Part shown: piece after piece, positions 54,389 to 62,968 of the stretch
Position numbering within the stretch: position 1 is the first letter of the stretch
Layout: each line of letters starts with the position of its first letter
Source: Litchfieldia alkalitelluris
GTDB taxonomy: Bacteria > Bacillota > Bacilli > Bacillales > Bacillaceae_L
Direction: 5' to 3'
DNA length: 64,000 nucleotides
Assembly: GCF_002019645.1 (NCBI RefSeq)
Contig: NZ_KV917374.1
Span: 4,858,369 to 4,922,368 of the forward strand
Notes under the pieces: generated by a model
Seen by the model: the letters and a program-made list of their open reading frames with translations, nothing else
Database searches by the model: none
What the model was told of the DNA's origin: nothing
Translations under genes and position numbers: made by a program

Positions 54389-55861
54389 TTAAAAACGACT
54401 GTCAACCTTGTGTGGTACAACATCACTGGTCTCAAAGAAATGTGTTAACATCCGGTTCTTATAACCCTGTATAAGCTCCGCATACGCTGGATTGTCAATT
54501 TGATTATTTCTTTCGAGTGGATCAGAGTTCATATCATAAAATTCATCTTTCTCGTAATGTCTATATACATACTTGTAATTCTCATCTCTAATCATCATTG
54601 CCTTTGTGTGCTGAGGTATTTTTTCTTGTTCTGATGTTCTTGCCCAGTATTCACTTGAACGAGGTCCACCTTCTGCACAGTGCTTTTCTCCTTCTAGTCT
54701 TCCACCTTCACTAAATACGACGTCCCTGTGCTGTTCATCTCCAATTAATACATGTTGTAGTGATTTACCAAATTGTGTATGTTGATATTCGATATCAAGT
54801 AAATCGTGTAAAGTCGCTTGAACATCAATTAATTCGACTAATGCATTCGTTGTACGTGGTTTTGCTTTAGTGTCTTTTGCCGGTTTAATTATAAGCGGAA
54901 CCCTTGTTAACATGTCCTCGAATGTATTTTGGTTTTTCTCAGCGATTTCATAATCCCCAGTGAAATCACCATGGTCACTAAAGAACACGACGATTGTATC
55001 GTCATATACACCTTTTGCCTTTAAAGAATCTACTAATTCACCAATATAGTGATCTAACTTGGTACCCATCGCGTAATATGTTTGTTTCATTTTTTTCAAC
55101 CGATCATCTGACCAGTTATTGATCTTTTGATTATTTCGAATTCCTCTTAAGATACTTGGCTTCTTTTCCCATTCCTCATCGGTAAGTCTCACAGGAGCTG
55201 GAATGATGCTTTCATCAATTTGATCAAGCCATTCTTGTTCAGTTCCGTACGGTGGGTGGGGTAAGCTAAGGGCTAAGTACATACAAAATGGATCTTCTCC
55301 ATATTTTTCTTCTTCAAGAAACTGAATGGCATTCTTTATTTCTTTTACATCGGTATCACCCATACCTTTCATTACGCCTTTATAGTGGGAGTAGTCGTAC
55401 TCTTTTTCCTTTTCAGGTTCTTTCTTAATTTCACCATCTTTTTCTCTTGCTTTTTCCTTCATTAAATACTCTTTATAGCGTTTTACGGCTACGGCAAATT
55501 CATCATTCCTAGTGGAACAAAGTTTATAATCATCACCTTCCACTTTTAGAAAGTCATTACGTCCACCCCAATAAACATGGTATCCTGATTGTTTCAACGA
55601 TTTTAAAATATTCGGTTGTTCATCATCCATCAGATGTCCCATTGTCCGATGTCCTTTTGTATGCGGATACAATCCTGTCAAGAAGGAACATCTGCTTGGT
55701 ACACAAACAGGATTTTGACAATAAGCATTAGAAAAACTAACCCCTTCTTCTGAAAGTTTATCAACATTTGGTGTTTTCACGTTTTTATTGCCCGAATAGC
55801 CGATAGAATCATATCTCCATTGGTCAGCGACAATCATAACTATATTCTTCTTTTTACTCAT
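54389..55861 (-). CDS. Sulfatase (choline-sulfatase/arylsulfatase type)
   Basis: A 490-residue type I sulfatase. Metal ligands are in VMIVADQWRYDS. Cys53 in PVCVPSRCSFLTG is the formylglycine site (C-x-P-S-R), and FFSDHGDFTGDYEIAEK is the second metal segment. The long insert with EKAREKDGEIKKEPEKEKEY is charged. The ATG at 55861 is chosen because GAGG lies 6 bases upstream and the conserved N-terminus MSKKKNIVMIV starts there. The frame stays open for 58 more codons without an RBS. It differs clearly from the sulfatase at 29231. No signal peptide. Confidence 0.88.
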   Translation of the reverse strand: MSKKKNIVMIVADQWRYDSIGYSGNKNVKTPNVDKLSEEGVSFSNAYCQNPVCVPSRCSFLTGLYPHTKGHRTMGHLMDDEQPNILKSLKQSGYHVYWGGRNDFLKVEGDDYKLCSTRNDEFAVAVKRYKEYLMKEKAREKDGEIKKEPEKEKEYDYSHYKGVMKGMGDTDVKEIKNAIQFLEEEKYGEDPFCMYLALSLPHPPYGTEQEWLDQIDESIIPAPVRLTDEEWEKKPSILRGIRNNQKINNWSDDRLKKMKQTYYAMGTKLDHYIGELVDSLKAKGVYDDTIVVFFSDHGDFTGDYEIAEKNQNTFEDMLTRVPLIIKPAKDTKAKPRTTNALVELIDVQATLHDLLDIEYQHTQFGKSLQHVLIGDEQHRDVVFSEGGRLEGEKHCAEGGPRSSEYWARTSEQEKIPQHTKAMMIRDENYKYVYRHYEKDEFYDMNSDPLERNNQIDNPAYAELIQGYKNRMLTHFFETSDVVPHKVDSRF

Positions 55862-56324
55862 AATAATCCTCAAACTCCTCAAATAATCGTTTTTAAAAAA
55901 CTCAATATTTTCAGCAAAACAATATAGTTGATTCTTTTTTGACTCCTTCCAGTCAAATTTGATTTTTCCCGCAATATCCTTATTTAATTTTATTTCTTCA
56001 TCAGCAAGTGCTTTTGTTGTTAACTCCATTTCCAAGTTGTTAAATATATTAGCATAAATGCTAGCGCTCTTATGGTAATATGGTATTTTTTTTGGAAATA
56101 TTATAATTGTTTACTAAATTAATATTGTGTTCCTTTGTAATTGTCACACTCTTATTGGCAATTCAGCTTGATGACCATTCTTTTAAAATACTAGGCTCAT
56201 AATTAACAATATAACCTCAAGCAGTAAACAGTATCAAAGCAAGCCGGAATAACGATCTTTTTTGGAGTATGAAACACCTTGTTCTAAAAATCAATGCGTC
56301 CAAAACCTTAATTTTTACTGAATC

Positions 56325-56535
56325 TTGTCTAATCCAAACGGCCAAAAGAAGACCAGCATCATTAGCTGGTCTTCTTTGATCACGCATATTTTTTACTCTC
56401 TTCTTCCTTCCTAAAGAAGCTCTTCATCGCATGGAATATATCGGCTTTTTGCTTGAGGATATAATAACAGAACTTTTCATCTGAAATGTTTTTGTACGCA
56501 GACAGAAGGGTTGAATGACGGTTGTATTGATTTAA
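56325..56535. repeat. Direct repeat copy 1 of the yhbH 3' end
   Basis: About 210 bp, >90% identical by eye to 62914-63125. It covers the terminator and the last ~50 codons of yhbH. The two copies are in the same orientation, ~6.59 kb apart. Confidence 0.9.
56345..56377 (-). terminator. Copied yhbH terminator
   Basis: AAAGAAGACCAGC pairs with GCTGGTCTTCTTT, a perfect 13-bp stem with 7-nt loop, as at 62935-62967. Confidence 0.8.
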
Positions 56536-56562
56536 TTTACCAAATGTAGATATTTTATACAC
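56380..56562 (-). pseudogene. yhbH C-terminal fragment
   Basis: Reads [20 protein letters not shown], then [20 protein letters not shown] and [10 protein letters not shown]. This is the end of YhbH with a few substitutions (Arg-His to Cys-Tyr, Met to Leu). The first residues ([10 protein letters not shown]) are not YhbH. It is a duplicated and drifting tail of the intact gene at 62969. Confidence 0.85.
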
Positions 56563-56741
56563 TATTTACTTTATGTTTTTTGATATAGTATATAAAAGTC
56601 CTCTCACTTAGTAGGAGGATTGTTTTTTGAAATTTTACAATCGCTAAAAGAGTATGGTTGTACTGTGCAACAAAAAATTCTATTCAAAATTTTAGCTCTT
56701 GTTCAACTACCCGTTAGTTCAATAAAAAGACTAATTCTAGG

Positions 56742-57911
56742 TCATCTATCTGCCGGAAAAGCTGATTCCTTTTTTGTTTCTTGGACCTTTTGGGTACTAA
56801 GGACAAAACTAATGATTGCTGCAATACTACAAACATACGGAAGGAACGGGTATCCCCAATTGGATATGACGTAACCACCAATCATTGAACCAAAGGTAAT
56901 ACCAATATACAGAGCCGTATTATTCCAGGCCATAACAATTCCTCGTTCCTTTGGGTATTCGTCTGCTAATCGTGCTTGGTATGATGTAAATCCTGCATAC
57001 CCAACCAAAGCCCATATGAACAGAAAGAAATAAATCCAATCGCCAGATGAGAAGAATATCCCTAAACAAACGAGTATGACAGTCAAAAAAATTAGCATCG
57101 CTCTCGAAATCTTCCTTGCTCCAAACTTATCTGTTAATTGTCCACTTAGTAGACTTCCAAAAACAGCACCAATACCATAAAAAGTAACAGCTAATGCGAT
57201 TTCTGATGATGAAAATCTATTCTCGGAATAAAGAGCCGCCCCTAGGTAAACGTAAAGAGCATACATTGAAATCGCCCAAATGGTGGTAACACTTACCGAA
57301 CCAAGTATTCTTACCAGATTTCCTTCTAATCGATTTCTTGTAAAATCAGGTTTAGAAGCATATTTCCACGTTTTGAAATTTACTACTGCCAAAATAGCCC
57401 CAAAAATAGCAATTACAACAAATACTGAACGCCAACCAAGAAACTGCTCTAGTAACGTACCGACTGGTGCTCCTGCCCAAAGAGCTGTTAAATGTCCTGA
57501 AACAACAATTGAAAGCCAAGTTCCCCTCCGATTTGATGGTGCAAGATCCCCAATAATTGCATAAATCACTGGGGTAATCGCAGCAACCGACAAACCAGCT
57601 AAAATACGACTAATGATTAACCAGGTAAAAGAAGGTGAAAAGGCAGTTAAGATATTAGAAAAGGAAAATAACAATAACCCTAACGTAATAAAAGTCCCTC
57701 TTCCATTTTTATCTGAAGCCCAACCAAAGAAAGGTGCTACAACAGCATATGTTACTGCAAAAACAGTTACCATCCATCCCGTCATCGCTGAACTAACATG
57801 ATACGCTTCCGAAATGAACGGTAGTAGCGGAGACACTACAAATAAATCAGTCCCCATTAGAAACAAAGTTATCCAACCAACACTTAAACTTACTCTCCCT
57901 TGCAAATCCAT
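56742..57911 (-). CDS. MFS transporter, DHA1-like
   Basis: 389 residues, 12 predicted membrane segments. The motif between segments 2 and 3 is GWASDKNGRGTFITLG, and segment 5 has the drug-antiporter-like GHLTALWAGAPVGTLLEQFLGW. GGGGG lies 5 bases before the ATG. It probably exports sugars or drugs (AraJ/YdhP-like); the substrate is unknown. It lies inside the segment bounded by the duplicated yhbH ends. Confidence 0.82.
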   Translation of the reverse strand: MDLQGRVSLSVGWITLFLMGTDLFVVSPLLPFISEAYHVSSAMTGWMVTVFAVTYAVVAPFFGWASDKNGRGTFITLGLLLFSFSNILTAFSPSFTWLIISRILAGLSVAAITPVIYAIIGDLAPSNRRGTWLSIVVSGHLTALWAGAPVGTLLEQFLGWRSVFVVIAIFGAILAVVNFKTWKYASKPDFTRNRLEGNLVRILGSVSVTTIWAISMYALYVYLGAALYSENRFSSSEIALAVTFYGIGAVFGSLLSGQLTDKFGARKISRAMLIFLTVILVCLGIFFSSGDWIYFFLFIWALVGYAGFTSYQARLADEYPKERGIVMAWNNTALYIGITFGSMIGGYVISNWGYPFLPYVCSIAAIISFVLSTQKVQETKKESAFPADR

Positions 57912-57999
57912 TATGACCCCCGATTTACACTTTTGGTTATATGTATATTCTTTAGAGTCATAAAAGGAACTTATTGTTCAGTAAACTCCCGTTAGAGAA

Positions 58000-59293
58000 A
58001 TCGAGTAGAGGGAAAATAAGTTAATTATTTTCGCCCCTCTCACACCACCGTACGTACGGTTCCGTATACGGCGGTTCAATTTATATTACAGTGTGTACTT
58101 TTAGATAATGTTCTAAAGCAGAGGGAAGTCCCCTCTGCTTTAGTCTTTTGTTTGAAATTGCTCTTTGAACAACTTTCGATAATCCGATAAACCGGTAACC
58201 TTTTCGACAGAACGTTAGTCCTTTCGCTTCTTCTTCGGGTATCCCTAGTTGAATTAGCGATTTGATTTGTTTTCTTGTAATTTTCCATTGCTTCCAGATG
58301 ATGACTATAATTCTGGAGCGAAGCTTCTTATCAATTTGCTTTGTAGCTTCTTTCATGAACAGTATCGAAGAATCTTTCCAGGTCAATGTCCACTACCCAA
58401 TCGTGTCCATCATTCAGATATTCCAAGCTTTTAATAGTAGCCATCTCACAACTTCTTTTCGGTCTAAAGCCGTAACTGTATTCACTAAATTGCTTTTCAA
58501 ATATCGGACTGAGAACTTGATGAATGGCTTGTTGAACAACTCTATCCACTACTGTTGGTATTCCCAACTTGCGCATCTTGCCATTTTCTTTTGGGATTTC
58601 CACTCTTAAGGCAGCTTGTGGTTGGTATTTTCTTGTTCTGATGCGCTGACGTAGCTCATCTTTGTTCTCTTTCAGATATTGCTTTAGTTCGTCGACCGTT
58701 ATTCCATCGACTCCACTAGCACCTTTATTTTTATAGACACGCAGGTAGGCTTCATTCATATTTTGATTACTTAGAATCTGTTCTAAAAGTTCCACACTCG
58801 TTTCTCCTTTCCCCTCACGTAATAAGTGATAGCTCCATTTTGGTTATCCTTTGAGATACGCTCATACTTTCCCCATTAACACATTCGGAGTAGGTCACTT
58901 ATGCATTCGTGGCGTTGAAACACTATAAATTGTTCAGCCCTTCATGAATTACTTCATTACTATGGCTTCTGCTGACTTCTTGCGGCAAACCTTTTTCGAC
59001 TGTACCCATGTACATCCGCAAGACCTCCCAGGGTAAGACAACTATCTTTCCTCTTTTACTCGCCTGATTTACCCTACAGAGTTACGCACATCTTTTGGAC
59101 TTTGGCTTGTTTGGGAGCCTTATCCCTTTGTAGAGCCTTAGTATCAGATTCCTGTTCGTCGAGCCAAGATTTTATTACCACGCTTCCTCCAGCCCTTACC
59201 TCACGGTAAGTACCTTGCGCTTCCTTAGTGGTTGGTCGATGTGTACCCCCACAGTGGACTTTCACCACCTAGATAGTTGCCAGCCTGGCACAC
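58000..59293 (-). mobile_element. Group II intron (class C-like) with deleted reverse transcriptase
   Basis: On the minus strand the 5' end reads GTGTGCCAGGCTGG at 59293. A domain-V-like hairpin lies near 58040-58080 (GAACCGCC...GTACGGTGGTGTGAGAGG), and the 3' end is CTACTCGAT at ~58000. The element sits right after a terminator hairpin (59298-59320), the usual target of class C introns. The encoded protein lacks its middle, so it cannot move on its own. Boundaries are from motif recognition, accurate to a few bases at best. Confidence 0.8.
58081..58795 (-). pseudogene. ltrA: Group II intron reverse transcriptase/maturase, internally deleted
   Basis: The N-terminal part (58795-~58350) has RVYKNKGASGVDGITVDELK, VEIPKENGKMRKLGIPTVVD, SYGFRPKRSC and DIDLERFFDTV (RT motifs 0 to 3). 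The C-terminal part (~58386-58081), in another frame, has the maturase region KQWKITRKQIKSLIQLGIPE then RYRFIGLSK-like GYRFIGLSKVVQRAI. The catalytic YADD block and about 200 residues between are gone. Confidence 0.88.
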
Positions 59294-59297
59294 CAAT

Positions 59298-59320
59298 AAA
59301 AAAGGTTGCCACAGCAACCC
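59298..59320 (-). terminator. Terminator of the GNAT gene, intron target
   Basis: GGTTGC and GCAACC with a 4-nt loop. On the minus strand TTTTTT follows, then ATTG and the intron start. Confidence 0.8.
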
Positions 59321-59377
59321 TGAATCTTCGACTCTAGCACCCAATTAGTTTAATTAAGGAACACTTCGAATACTGAA

Positions 59378-59959
59378 TTATCGTATAAAGCTCTCCAGTT
59401 TGTCCTTCACTAGCACCCATTCTTGGTCGATTACACTGTAAAACACAGAGTCTCTTAAATAACCGTTAGGCATAATCATATGATTCCGAAGTACTCCTTC
59501 TTTTACCGCACCCAACCGTTCAATTGCCTGCTGAGACCGCACATTTCGACTATCTGTTTTCAACTGAACACGAATTGTCCCAAGTGTCTCAAAGCAGTGT
59601 TTCAAAAGAAGATACTTACATTCTGTATTTATTCTAGTACGCCAAACATTTGGAGACAACCATGTCCAACCAATTTCCAAGTTACGGTTTGGTATGGATA
59701 TATTAAGAAAACGAGTACTTCCCACAATTTTGCCCGAATCCTTATCGAAGATAACAAAAGGAAATTCGCTTCCTTGCTCTCTCGATTGAAGTGCTCCATT
59801 CACAAGGTAATTCATATCTTCAATCGATTGAACCTTCATTGGCATGTATGCCCATATAGCTGGATTGTTTCCAGCATCAAATAATTCCTGTAAGTGATAA
59901 TCTTCCATAGGTTGTATCTTTACTCTATCTCCTATTAATACTACTGGTGTTATCTCCAT
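59378..59959 (-). CDS. GNAT family N-acetyltransferase (RimJ/RimL-like)
   Basis: 193 residues. It has the acetyl-CoA-binding and fold motifs of the RimJ/RimL branch: FVIFDKDSGKIVGSTRFLNI, EIGWTWLSPNVWRTRINTEC and RVQLKTDSRNVRSQQAIERL then GAVKEGVLRNHM. It probably acetylates a small molecule or protein N-terminus. AAAAGGAG precedes the ATG. A terminator carrying a group II intron follows. Confidence 0.88.
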   Translation of the reverse strand: MEITPVVLIGDRVKIQPMEDYHLQELFDAGNNPAIWAYMPMKVQSIEDMNYLVNGALQSREQGSEFPFVIFDKDSGKIVGSTRFLNISIPNRNLEIGWTWLSPNVWRTRINTECKYLLLKHCFETLGTIRVQLKTDSRNVRSQQAIERLGAVKEGVLRNHMIMPNGYLRDSVFYSVIDQEWVLVKDKLESFIR

Positions 59960-60366
59960 AATTCTTCTCTCCTTTTCTTCGTTGGTAGAATTATATAAAC
60001 AAACTGTCCCGTATTAAAGTGTCAGTTGTTTATTTTTTATCAGGGTCAGATAAAAGAGGGAGGTTAAGAAGGAACTCTTCTTCCACTAATGGTCCGTTAC
60101 TTAAAGTACATTCTTTCACAAAGTCATATAAAAGTGAAGATTTAGTGCACAGTATGTGTCAAATACGAAAAGACAATTGCTTTGAACGTAACTGTCTTCG
60201 TTTGATAGGAAGTTTTTCAAGAGTATCTTTGTACTGGGAAGGAAATGACTAGTTATATTCGTAAACATAACACCTATTAGAATGGGGAAATTAGTATTTA
60301 ATTTACTCTGCTGATTACAAAGGATAATTAAAGCTAATCCCTTATTTTTTAATGAATTACTACGAA
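59960..60366. other. Gap between GNAT and TetR, possible gene relic
   Basis: No intact gene. On the minus strand about 60040-60250 reads protein-like with frame breaks (YKDTLEKLPIKRRQLRSKQL, then SNGPLVEEEFLLNLPLL), suggesting a decayed gene I cannot identify. Confidence 0.35.
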
Positions 60367-60915
60367 TTATTTTACCTTGTACATTAAATAAATTTGATTT
60401 GCAATATAATCAGAACTGAAATTCATCCCCTTCTTTATCCACCACATGATAATACCTACTAATGAGGCTGTTTTAATTTCAATAGCAACATAATCGTCAG
60501 GCAATTCCTCCTCGGTATTCTTCCTCCTTGTTTCTACTAATTCCTTTATTAACAAAAACAATTGATCTTCAAACTGGCTTATATTCAATAAAGTAAATAA
60601 ATTTCTCCGTTGAGTATATAGAAAATCAAGGAATTGTGTAAGTTGCTGTTTTTCAGATAAACCTTTTGCATGTACTAGAACAATAATTTTTTCTGAAAGC
60701 TCATTAAAAATATCATCGTTCATTTGTGTTAATAAGTCTTGAATATCATGATAATGTAAGTAAAATGTGGTCCTGTTTAATCCTGCTTTTGCAGCGACTT
60801 TCTGAACCGTCAAACTTGAAATAGTGCAATTCTCGCTTAGAAGAGAAATGACAGCATCTTTAAACATTTCTCTTGAACGAATGCTACGAGGATCTTCTTT
60901 TTTTTGTATAGACAT
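60367..60915 (-). CDS. TetR family regulator (TetR_C_7-like)
   Basis: A 182-residue repressor. The helix-turn-helix is SSLTVQKVAAKAGLNRTTFY then LHYHDIQDLL, followed by a helical C-terminal domain typical of the short Bacillus TetR proteins that control drug pumps. It is divergent from an EmrB-type MFS gene with strong palindromes between. AAAGGAG precedes the ATG. Confidence 0.88.
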   Translation of the reverse strand: MSIQKKEDPRSIRSREMFKDAVISLLSENCTISSLTVQKVAAKAGLNRTTFYLHYHDIQDLLTQMNDDIFNELSEKIIVLVHAKGLSEKQQLTQFLDFLYTQRRNLFTLLNISQFEDQLFLLIKELVETRRKNTEEELPDDYVAIEIKTASLVGIIMWWIKKGMNFSSDYIANQIYLMYKVK

Positions 60916-61039
60916 TCCAAACTCCTTTATAGATTATTATCCGACTTTCTCAACATTATAAATTTCAATTGTCGATTAATGAACATTTTGATTAAAACTG
61001 TTCATGGTCAGGAACTTATTTTTTTTGTTAGTATTAATT

Positions 61040-61060
61040 TTATCGACACAGTGTTGATAA
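61040..61060. promoter_or_regulatory. Probable TetR operator for the MFS pump
   Basis: Arms TTATCGACAC and GTGTTGATAA around a central A, one mismatch in 10-bp arms. A second dyad, ATGAACA (60979-60985) with TGTTCAT (60999-61005), is closer to the TetR start. Both lie in the divergent promoter region. Confidence 0.65.
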
Positions 61061-61149
61061 CGCAAATCAAAATATACAGATTTCTTTGGTTTTAAGGAGG
61101 AACAAGAAAAAGTTAAAAAGTCAATTAATGATAGAAAAGGAGTTTATAT

Positions 61150-62589
61150 ATGGAAAACGAGAGAGAAGACATAAAGAAAGGGATATTATTATTTGTACTC
61201 ATATCTGGTTGTTTTTTATCAGTATTGAATCAAACATTATTAAATGTTGCATTAAGTAATTTAATGGATGTATTTGATGTGACAGCGGCAACTGTTCAAT
61301 GGCTGTCAACAGGCTTTCTACTTGTAAACGGAGTGTTAATTCCGACAACCGCATTTTTAATGAAGCGTTTTACAACGAGACAACTATTTATTAGCTCTAT
61401 GTTATTTTTATTAGTAGGTACCGTTATTTGTGCAATAGCTCCCAACTTTACAACTTTATTATTCGGACGAATGATTCAAGCTGTTGGAGCAGGGATTATC
61501 ATTCCTCTTATGATGAGTGTCATTCTGTTTATTTACCCTGCGGAAAAAAGAGGTAGCGCAATGGGCTTAATTGGGTTTGCTATGATATTCGCCCCTGCCA
61601 TTGCTCCGTCTTTGGCTGGCTTTACTATCGATTACGTATCATGGCGTTGGCTATTTTTTGGTTTAGCACCTTTTGTATTCATTGTTATTTTACTTGCGTT
61701 AAAATATTTAGTGAATGTATCCGAAACAGCTAAATCAAAACTAGATTTTGTAAGTGTCATTTTATCAACCATTGGTTTTGGCTTTATATTATATGGTTTC
61801 AGTAGTGCTGGTAATAAAGGCTGGAGTGCCTTGATCGTTATCTTTTCATTAATCATTGGATTAGTATTTACGGTTTTATTCTGTATTCGGCAAATAAAAT
61901 CAAAGGATCCAGTATTGAACTTATCAGTATTCAAGTATAAGGTGTTTACTTTAACATCATTACTCAATGTATTAGTAACAATGATCATGTATGCGGATTT
62001 GATCTTATTACCTATTTACCTCCAAACGGGTAGAGGGTTTACTGCATTTGAAGCAGGTCTTTTATTATTGCCTGGTGCTGTCATTAATGCCATGTTATCT
62101 CCCGTAATCGGTAAATTATATGATAGCGTTGGTGCAAAGCCATTATTTATTATTGGGATTTTATTTATGATTCCTTCGATGTGGGCTGTAACTGATTTAA
62201 CAGCTTCTACTTCTTTCATGTATTTAATGATACGTACCATTATTTTACGTATTGGTTTAAGTTTCATTACGATGCCACTTAATACATCTGCATTGAACGC
62301 ATTGCCTAAGCAGTTAGGATCACATGGCTCTGCAGTTGTTAATACTGTACGCCAACTCGCAGGGGCAATCGGAACAGCTGTAGTGGTAACCATTTATACA
62401 GTACAAGTTACGGAACATACATCGGAAATTATGAAACAAAATCCAACAGCTTCAGCGGAACAAATTGTAAGTTTATCTTCTATACTAGGTTCAGGTGATG
62501 CTTATTTCTTTATGATGATATTAGCAGTAGTTGCAATTCTTTTAACGATATTTATGCCACAGAAAAAAATAAATCAACAGGATCTGTAG
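61150..62589 (+). CDS. MFS multidrug efflux transporter, DHA2 (EmrB/LmrB-like)
   Basis: 479 residues with ~14 membrane segments. DHA2 signatures are LNVALSNLMDVFDVTAATVQ then WLSTGFLLVNGVLIP, FGRMIQAVGAGIIIPLMMSV and PAIAPSLAGFTIDYVSWRWL. It exports drugs or other small hydrophobic compounds by proton antiport. AAAAGGAG precedes the ATG. It is divergent from its likely TetR repressor. An internal fragment of a close paralogue survives at 33393-33542. Confidence 0.9.
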   Translation: MENEREDIKKGILLFVLISGCFLSVLNQTLLNVALSNLMDVFDVTAATVQWLSTGFLLVNGVLIPTTAFLMKRFTTRQLFISSMLFLLVGTVICAIAPNFTTLLFGRMIQAVGAGIIIPLMMSVILFIYPAEKRGSAMGLIGFAMIFAPAIAPSLAGFTIDYVSWRWLFFGLAPFVFIVILLALKYLVNVSETAKSKLDFVSVILSTIGFGFILYGFSSAGNKGWSALIVIFSLIIGLVFTVLFCIRQIKSKDPVLNLSVFKYKVFTLTSLLNVLVTMIMYADLILLPIYLQTGRGFTAFEAGLLLLPGAVINAMLSPVIGKLYDSVGAKPLFIIGILFMIPSMWAVTDLTASTSFMYLMIRTIILRIGLSFITMPLNTSALNALPKQLGSHGSAVVNTVRQLAGAIGTAVVVTIYTVQVTEHTSEIMKQNPTASAEQIVSLSSILGSGDAYFFMMILAVVAILLTIFMPQKKINQQDL

Positions 62590-62660
62590 TATCTAGACCC
62601 ACCAGTCCAAGCAATGCAGATTAAAATGTATAGAAAGAAAGTTGAGTATAGTAACTTCTG

Positions 62661-62813
62661 AGAATTCGTTTACTAGAAGTTACAGAAATGCCAATTTCAG
62701 ATTTCAACAAGCTTGGTTTTTCTTCTCAAAATTATTTTCATACTGTTTTTAAAAAAGTTACTGGGATGACGTCGATTGAGTACAGCAATAAAGTAAACAT
62801 TACAAACCATTAG
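62661..62813 (+). pseudogene. AraC regulator C-terminal fragment
   Basis: Fifty codons read RIRLLEVTEMPISDFNKLGF, then SSQNYFHTVFKKVTGMTSIE and a stop. This is the last helix-turn-helix of an AraC protein (…NYFxxVFKKxTGMTxxxY). No start or first helix pair remains. Confidence 0.78.
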
Positions 62814-62934
62814 GGAAAATAATGATTTTGTTTTAAACAAACAGATCGATTTTTACAAAGAACTCCTACTTCTAAATATCGATGTGCCGAAGATCTTTAT
62901 TTTTAATAAAGTCTTGTCAAATCCAAACCGACAA

Positions 62935-62967
62935 AAAGAAGACCAGCATCATTAGCTGGTCTTCTTT
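62935..62967 (-). terminator. Terminator of yhbH
   Basis: AAAGAAGACCAGC and GCTGGTCTTCTTT, a perfect 13-bp stem with a 7-nt loop. The T-tract is on the minus strand and the hairpin lies just past the stop codon. Confidence 0.88.
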
Positions 62968-62968
62968 A

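Noticed and set aside
55862-56035. 58-codon N-terminal extension of the second sulfatase
   Set aside because: No RBS at its start, and the conserved sulfatase N-terminus with a proper RBS begins at 55861.
60019-60252. 77-residue plus-strand gene between GNAT and TetR
   Set aside because: No RBS and low-complexity residue use; the opposite strand looks more like a decayed gene.
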